A stretch of DNA of 64,000 nucleotides, from NCBI GenBank assembly GCA_015059715.1, contig SUZV01000001.1:62001-126000 (forward strand). Reading direction: 5' to 3'. The position numbers were made by a program, and so were the translations under genes. Source of the DNA: Rikenellaceae bacterium (GTDB taxonomy: Bacteria; Bacteroidota; Bacteroidia; Bacteroidales; Rikenellaceae). The notes under the pieces are model-generated. The model saw only the letters and a list, made by a program, of their open reading frames with translations, made no database searches and was not told the DNA's origin. Shown one piece after another: positions 59,201 through 64,000 of the stretch (positions are counted from its first letter, which is position 1; each line of letters opens with the position of its first letter).

Positions 59201-60198
59201 TATGGTACTATAACATTGTTCAAAATGTCGGTTATAATCTGCTCGGTAGTGATATTCTCGGCCTCGGCCTCATAGGTAAGACCTATGCGGTGGCGCAGTA
59301 CATCGTGGCATACGGCACGCACATCCTCTGGAATGACATATCCACGACGCTGGATAAAGGCGTAGGTACGCGCTGCTTTGGCCAGGGCGATGCTGGCACG
59401 TGGCGAGCCTCCGTAGGCGATAAGTGGCTGTAGGTTGCTAAGGTGATACTCCGCAGGCTCGCGCGTGGCGAAGATGATGTCGATGATGTATCGCTCGATT
59501 TTCTCGTCCATATAGACCTGGCTGACCACCTCGCGTGCGCGGAGAATATCCTCGGGCGATATGACCTTTGCTACCTGTGGCATGCCGCCACCCGAGAGGT
59601 TCATGCGTATTATGTCGAGCTCCTCGGCGCGCTTCGGATACGATATCTTTGCCTTGAGCATAAAACGGTCTACCTGAGCCTCGGGAAGTGGGTATGTACC
59701 CTCCTGCTCCAGAGGGTTCTGCGTTGCGAGCACCAAGAAGGGCTTAGGTAGTGGGTAGGTATTGTCGCCTATGGTCACCTGCTTCTCCTGCATAGCCTCA
59801 AGAAGGGCCGACTGCACCTTGGCTGGTGAACGGTTTATCTCATCGGCGAGGATGAAGTTGGCGAAGATAGGGCCATGCTTAACGCTAAACTCCTCGTTGC
59901 GCTGCGAGTAGATCATAGTACCTACAAGGTCGGCAGGGAGAAGGTCTGGAGTAAACTGTATGCGCGAAAACTTAGCATCTATGGCCTTAGCAAGTGTGGT
60001 GATAGCTAAGGTCTTGGCCAAGCCTGGAACACCCTCAAGCAGTATGTGACCATCCGATAGAAGACCAATAAGTAGGGTGTCGATAAGGTGTTGCTGTCCG
60101 ACGATAACACGTGATATCTCCTTGCGCAGAGTATCCACAAATACCGACTCCTCTTGGATATGAGCATTTAGCTCCTTGATATTAACTACTTCGTTCAT
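59200..60198 (-). CDS. MoxR family AAA ATPase
   Basis: 332 aa; LEGVPGLAKTLAI, ADEINRSPAKVQSALLEAMQE, ATQNPLEQEGTYPLPEAQVDRF. Confidence 0.96.
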   Translation of the reverse strand: MNEVVNIKELNAHIQEESVFVDTLRKEISRVIVGQQHLIDTLLIGLLSDGHILLEGVPGLAKTLAITTLAKAIDAKFSRIQFTPDLLPADLVGTMIYSQRNEEFSVKHGPIFANFILADEINRSPAKVQSALLEAMQEKQVTIGDNTYPLPKPFLVLATQNPLEQEGTYPLPEAQVDRFMLKAKISYPKRAEELDIIRMNLSGGGMPQVAKVISPEDILRAREVVSQVYMDEKIERYIIDIIFATREPAEYHLSNLQPLIAYGGSPRASIALAKAARTYAFIQRRGYVIPEDVRAVCHDVLRHRIGLTYEAEAENITTEQIITDILNNVIVP

Positions 60199-60203
60199 CG
60201 CTT

Positions 60204-60232
60204 TTTTATGGTATGTTCTATAAATTAGTAAA
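60204..60232 (-). repeat. gene-proximal fragment of the shared leader element, upstream of moxR
   Basis: tatggtatgttctataaattagtaaa matches the proximal ends at 27317 and 35939. Confidence 0.5.
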
Positions 60233-60390
60233 ATCTAAAACCTGCATCGGTAACTTCTCGTCACTCGGCAATAGTTCAACGCCTTTAACATCTAATATAT
60301 TGCATTAGTAAAGGCTCAACATACAAAGTTATAAAATATTTTTGACCAATAAACATAAAGACCTCGATTTTATCTGCTATTTTGACTATA

Positions 60391-60497
60391 AGAAGCTGTT
60401 TTGAATTTTATTAAATGAGTTAAATCATTGCTGCGAGAAGAGTTTCGGAGTCTTTGAGTCTCTTATAGACTCTCGAAATAAAATTCAAACAGCTTCT
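60391..60497. repeat. 107-bp inverted-repeat element, short form
   Basis: agaagctgttttgaattttatt ... aataaaattcaaacagcttct termini. Confidence 0.75.
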
Positions 60498-60681
60498 AAA
60501 ACCAACAATCTCGGTTCTACGCTGCCAACCAAGCATGCCGATTATACCGATGGTGTTCTCCAAGGTGGCCATACTCTCGGATTCATCGGTGCTGTTGTGC
60601 CATTGCGACAGTTGTAGTCGTAATGCCGTATTATTCAGAAAATCACAACCCGCATAATGGGGCGAGCTTGAGGTGTGTCGT

Positions 60682-62049
60682 TTAGTTCCATCCTCCGCCC
60701 AGTGCCTTATATAACACTATAAGGGCGATATATTCATCTCTGATGGCATTGGAAAGATCAATTTCGGCATTGAGGTAGCTGCGTTGAGCATCCAGTACGT
60801 TTATATAGTTGATGTGACCATTGATGTGCTGAAACATCGCTAAGTTGAGGTACTTCTGAGCCGACTCTTTAAGGTTGGACATAAGCTCTACCTTTTCGTT
60901 GGCCGAAGTGTAGGCTATAACAGCATCGTTCACCTCTTGAAATGCTTGTAATACCTGCTTCTCATATTGATAACGCTCAGCATCATACGCCTTGATGGCT
61001 GCTTCATATTTAGCCTTACGCTTGCCAAAAGCGAATATGGGGGATGCAAGCTCTCCTATCATATAGGTGAAAGGGGCTGATATAAAACCTTTAAGAGCGT
61101 TATTCTCAAATCCTCCTTGCAGACTAATCGAAAAGCGTGGAAATCGGTCGGCCCAAGCATATCCTGCTGTTGCCATTGCCGCCTTTAGTGATTGTTCTTT
61201 TGCAAGAATATCGGGGCGGCGTTTAAGCAGGTCTGATGGGATGCCTACACTGGGGAACAGATTGGAGTCTTTGTAACGCGATATCTCTGACCGTTGAATA
61301 CTTGAGGGCATCTCTCCTGTAAGCAACGATATCTGGTTCTCTTTGGTCTCTATCTTACGGCGCAAGTCGGGTATGAGTGATGCCGTTGTTGCATACTCTA
61401 CCATTGCTTGTCGATAGGGTATTTCGGACGTGAGTCCTCCCTCAAATCGTAGCTTGGCTTTATTCAAATCCTCCTCTCGCGTTTCGAGAGTACGGGTAAT
61501 AATCTCCAATTCGTTGTCAAGAGCCATGAGTTCAAAATAGGCTGTGGCTACATCGGCAACCAAGACCATCTGTAGGGCGCGTTGCCCCTCGACGGTTTTC
61601 AGGTAATTAGCAAGAGCCTGTCGGTTATTCCAACGTACTCGTCCAAAAAAATCAAGCTCCCAACTAAGTGTCAATGTCGCAGAGACCTCCAAATCGGCTG
61701 TGGCCTCGGCATTACTCTTGTTGGTGGTCTCATGGTCGATATAAGCATTTGCATCGAGCGAAGGGAAGTAATCGCTCTTTGCCATGCGGTACAACTTTTC
61801 CAGCTCTTGAACTTTCGATGACGCAGTGAGCAAATCTTTGTTGTTTGCGATAGTCTTCTCGATAAGCTCAATAAGACATGGGTCGGCAAATATATCGCAC
61901 CACTTCAGGTCGGCAATACACATCGAGTCGGCCTCCATGCCAGCGACTATTTCAGTTGGAAGTTCCACCTCTGGTTCGATACACCTCTTCGATACAGAAC
62001 ATCCGCATGTGAGCATAACAATGATGGCCAAGTATACTAAATTTCTCAT
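60682..62049 (-). CDS. RND efflux outer membrane lipoprotein (OprM/TolC family)
   Basis: 455 aa; lipobox LTCGCS; LSWELDFFGRVRW; RRPDILAKEQSLKAA. Confidence 0.93.
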   Translation of the reverse strand: MRNLVYLAIIVMLTCGCSVSKRCIEPEVELPTEIVAGMEADSMCIADLKWCDIFADPCLIELIEKTIANNKDLLTASSKVQELEKLYRMAKSDYFPSLDANAYIDHETTNKSNAEATADLEVSATLTLSWELDFFGRVRWNNRQALANYLKTVEGQRALQMVLVADVATAYFELMALDNELEIITRTLETREEDLNKAKLRFEGGLTSEIPYRQAMVEYATTASLIPDLRRKIETKENQISLLTGEMPSSIQRSEISRYKDSNLFPSVGIPSDLLKRRPDILAKEQSLKAAMATAGYAWADRFPRFSISLQGGFENNALKGFISAPFTYMIGELASPIFAFGKRKAKYEAAIKAYDAERYQYEKQVLQAFQEVNDAVIAYTSANEKVELMSNLKESAQKYLNLAMFQHINGHINYINVLDAQRSYLNAEIDLSNAIRDEYIALIVLYKALGGGWN

Positions 62050-64000
62050 TTATTCTCACGTTTAGTTTTCACACGCTCCTTAATCTTGTATATCCAAACG
62101 AAGAAGAAAGGAACTAAAATAATACCTATTGTCATGGCAACAAGCATACCGCTGAAAATACCTACACCTATGCTCTGTCGGCTTACAGAGCCAGGGCCCG
62201 ATGCCCACAAGAGTGGCAACATACCCAGGATGAAGGTCAACGATGTCATAACGATGGGGCGGAATCGTAGCGTACCAGCTATGACTGCTGCATCAACGAT
62301 ATCAACACCTTTGTCTACTTGCTCCTTGGCAAACTCTACGATGAGGATGGCGTTCTTGGCTGCCATACCTATGAGCATTACTATACCTATCTGAAAGTAG
62401 ACATTATTTTCAAGTCCAAATGCCCCTATTCCTATGAACGCTCCGATGCAAGCTGCTGGCAGTGATAAGAGTACGGCAATAGGTACTGACCAACTCTCGT
62501 ATTGAGCTGCCAGAAACAGAAAGACAAACAAGAAGGCAAGCAGGATGACAATGCCTGTCTGTCCGCTTTGTTTCTTCTCTTGATACGACAGACCGCTCCA
62601 CTCAATGCCGATGTTAGGTGGCAATTTTTCGGCGGCAATCTCCTCCAACACCTTCATGGCTTGTCCCGAACTATACCCTGGGGCACTCTCACCAGTTATG
62701 GTCGACGCATAGTACATGTTAAATCGTTTCAGACTACCTGGGCCTGTGACATACGAGGTTGTGCCTAATGATGTGATTGGTATCATCTCTCCACTGTTAC
62801 CTCTAACAAAGTAGAGGTTCATGTTGTCGGGGTGAGCTCGATATGGGGCCTCGGCTTGAAGATATACGCGATATACACGATTGAAGAGATTGAAATCATT
62901 GACATAGACCGAGCCGGTGTAGGTCTTCATCGTTGTGAAAATATCGGCAACCGATACGCCCATGAGCTTTGCCATGTCGCGGTCGATATTCAAGTACAAT
63001 TGTGGTATCTCATTCTGCATCGACGAGGATACGCGCGCCAGCTCTTTGCGTTGCGAGGCGTAGTGTATAAGCGTGTCGGTAGCAGCTTTAAGGTTGTCGT
63101 AACTTAGGCCTCCTCTTGCTTCGAGCACCATCTCAAAACCTCCCGATGTACCCAATCCAGGTATAACTGGAGGGGTATTCATGTACACCTTGGCCTCGGG
63201 GTAGGTGTGTAAGTGTTCTCGTATCTGTTTCATGATATGGGACAACTCCTTCTCCTCTCTCTTGTCCCAATCTTTTAGGATAACAGTAAACTGGCAGTGC
63301 GATTGGCTTGTGCCGAGTCGTGGACTGCTACCAGCTACATTCAGCACGTGCTCAACATCGTCGAGCGAGAGCAGATACTCCATAGCACGCTCCGACACCT
63401 CGCGAGTGCGCTCCAAGGATGCTCCTTCGGGAAGCTCAAGCTCTACGGTGAAGTAGCCTTGGTCCTCCTGAGGAATGAAACTCTGGGGGATATACCTCGC
63501 AAGAAATAGAATCGAGACGATGGCTATTGCATAGCTTATAAATACACGCGATGAGTTGTTAATCGAACTTCTGATAAGTTTGCCATACGCCTTATTGCCT
63601 TTGTCGAGCCAGCGATTAATTGCCGCAAAGATGCGTGTGAGCCAGCGACTATTCGTCTCTCTCTTTTGTAGTATCTTTGAGCACATAACAGGGCTGAGTG
63701 TAAGCGCCACAAATGTAGAGATGATAACCGAAACGGCGATGGTAATGGTAAATTGTCGATACAGAGAGCCAGTGATACCCGACAAGAAACTTACAGGGAC
63801 GAATACTGCACATAGCACGAGAGAGGTGGCTATCAATGCTCCGGATAAACCCTTCATCGCCTTCTTTGTCGCTTCGTAGGCAGACAAACCCTCTCTTTTC
63901 ATGAGCATATCGACATTCTCCACCACCACAATGGCATCATCCACAACAGTACCTATGGCAAGCACAAGACCAAGCAGGGTGAGGGTGTTGAGTGTAAACC
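62046..64000 (-). CDS. RND efflux inner membrane transporter (AcrB family), 5' end beyond window
   Basis: frame stays open to the window edge (FTLNTLTLLGLVLAIGTVVDDAIVVVEN); SFIPQEDQGYF; AAKNAILIVEFAKEQ. Confidence 0.95.
   Translation of the reverse strand, partial: FTLNTLTLLGLVLAIGTVVDDAIVVVENVDMLMKREGLSAYEATKKAMKGLSGALIATSLVLCAVFVPVSFLSGITGSLYRQFTITIAVSVIISTFVALTLSPVMCSKILQKRETNSRWLTRIFAAINRWLDKGNKAYGKLIRSSINNSSRVFISYAIAIVSILFLARYIPQSFIPQEDQGYFTVELELPEGASLERTREVSERAMEYLLSLDDVEHVLNVAGSSPRLGTSQSHCQFTVILKDWDKREEKELSHIMKQIREHLHTYPEAKVYMNTPPVIPGLGTSGGFEMVLEARGGLSYDNLKAATDTLIHYASQRKELARVSSSMQNEIPQLYLNIDRDMAKLMGVSVADIFTTMKTYTGSVYVNDFNLFNRVYRVYLQAEAPYRAHPDNMNLYFVRGNSGEMIPITSLGTTSYVTGPGSLKRFNMYYASTITGESAPGYSSGQAMKVLEEIAAEKLPPNIGIEWSGLSYQEKKQSGQTGIVILLAFLFVFLFLAAQYESWSVPIAVLLSLPAACIGAFIGIGAFGLENNVYFQIGIVMLIGMAAKNAILIVEFAKEQVDKGVDIVDAAVIAGTLRFRPIVMTSLTFILGMLPLLWASGPGSVSRQSIGVGIFSGMLVAMTIGIILVPFFFVWIYKIKERVKTKRENK

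Overview
This 64 kb chromosomal window comes from a Bacteroidota (Bacteroidales-like) genome, judged from TAnnTTTG-type promoters and gene content. It is mostly housekeeping: ilvE, metG, fbaA, menG/ubiE, dnaB, comM-like, sppA, mrp, nrnA-like, ABC exporter, rlmH, cstA, fabG/fabF/fabH, a polyamine operon (speB-CASDH-nspC-speA), kbl, pth, rplY, dapD, dxs, pyrH, frr, recO, ispG, a MoxR/Bat operon and a truncated RND efflux operon. There is one tRNA (Thr, CGT) and no rRNA, CRISPR, prophage or ICE. The most notable accessory locus is a radical SAM/SPASM gene preceded by four tandem divergent lipoprotein paralogues with a shared [FI]xDxDGxxN motif. It matches the computationally named but functionally uncharacterised rSAM/lipoprotein pairing. 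The strongest non-coding signals are: (1) an AT-rich intergenic region at 15.45-15.96 kb with several DnaA-box-like 9-mers (candidate oriC); (2) an inverted pair of the same 9-mers upstream of dnaB; (3) a parS-like 24-bp palindrome at 67-90; (4) three arrays of hairpin cassettes with differing but self-complementary stems; (5) a shared ~160-170 bp leader upstream of fabF and speB, with a short copy upstream of moxR; (6) three 20-bp-phased direct repeats immediately upstream of the promoter of a LytTR gene; (7) two families of near-palindromic intergenic elements. All calls come from reading the sequence and the supplied ORFs; no searches were run.
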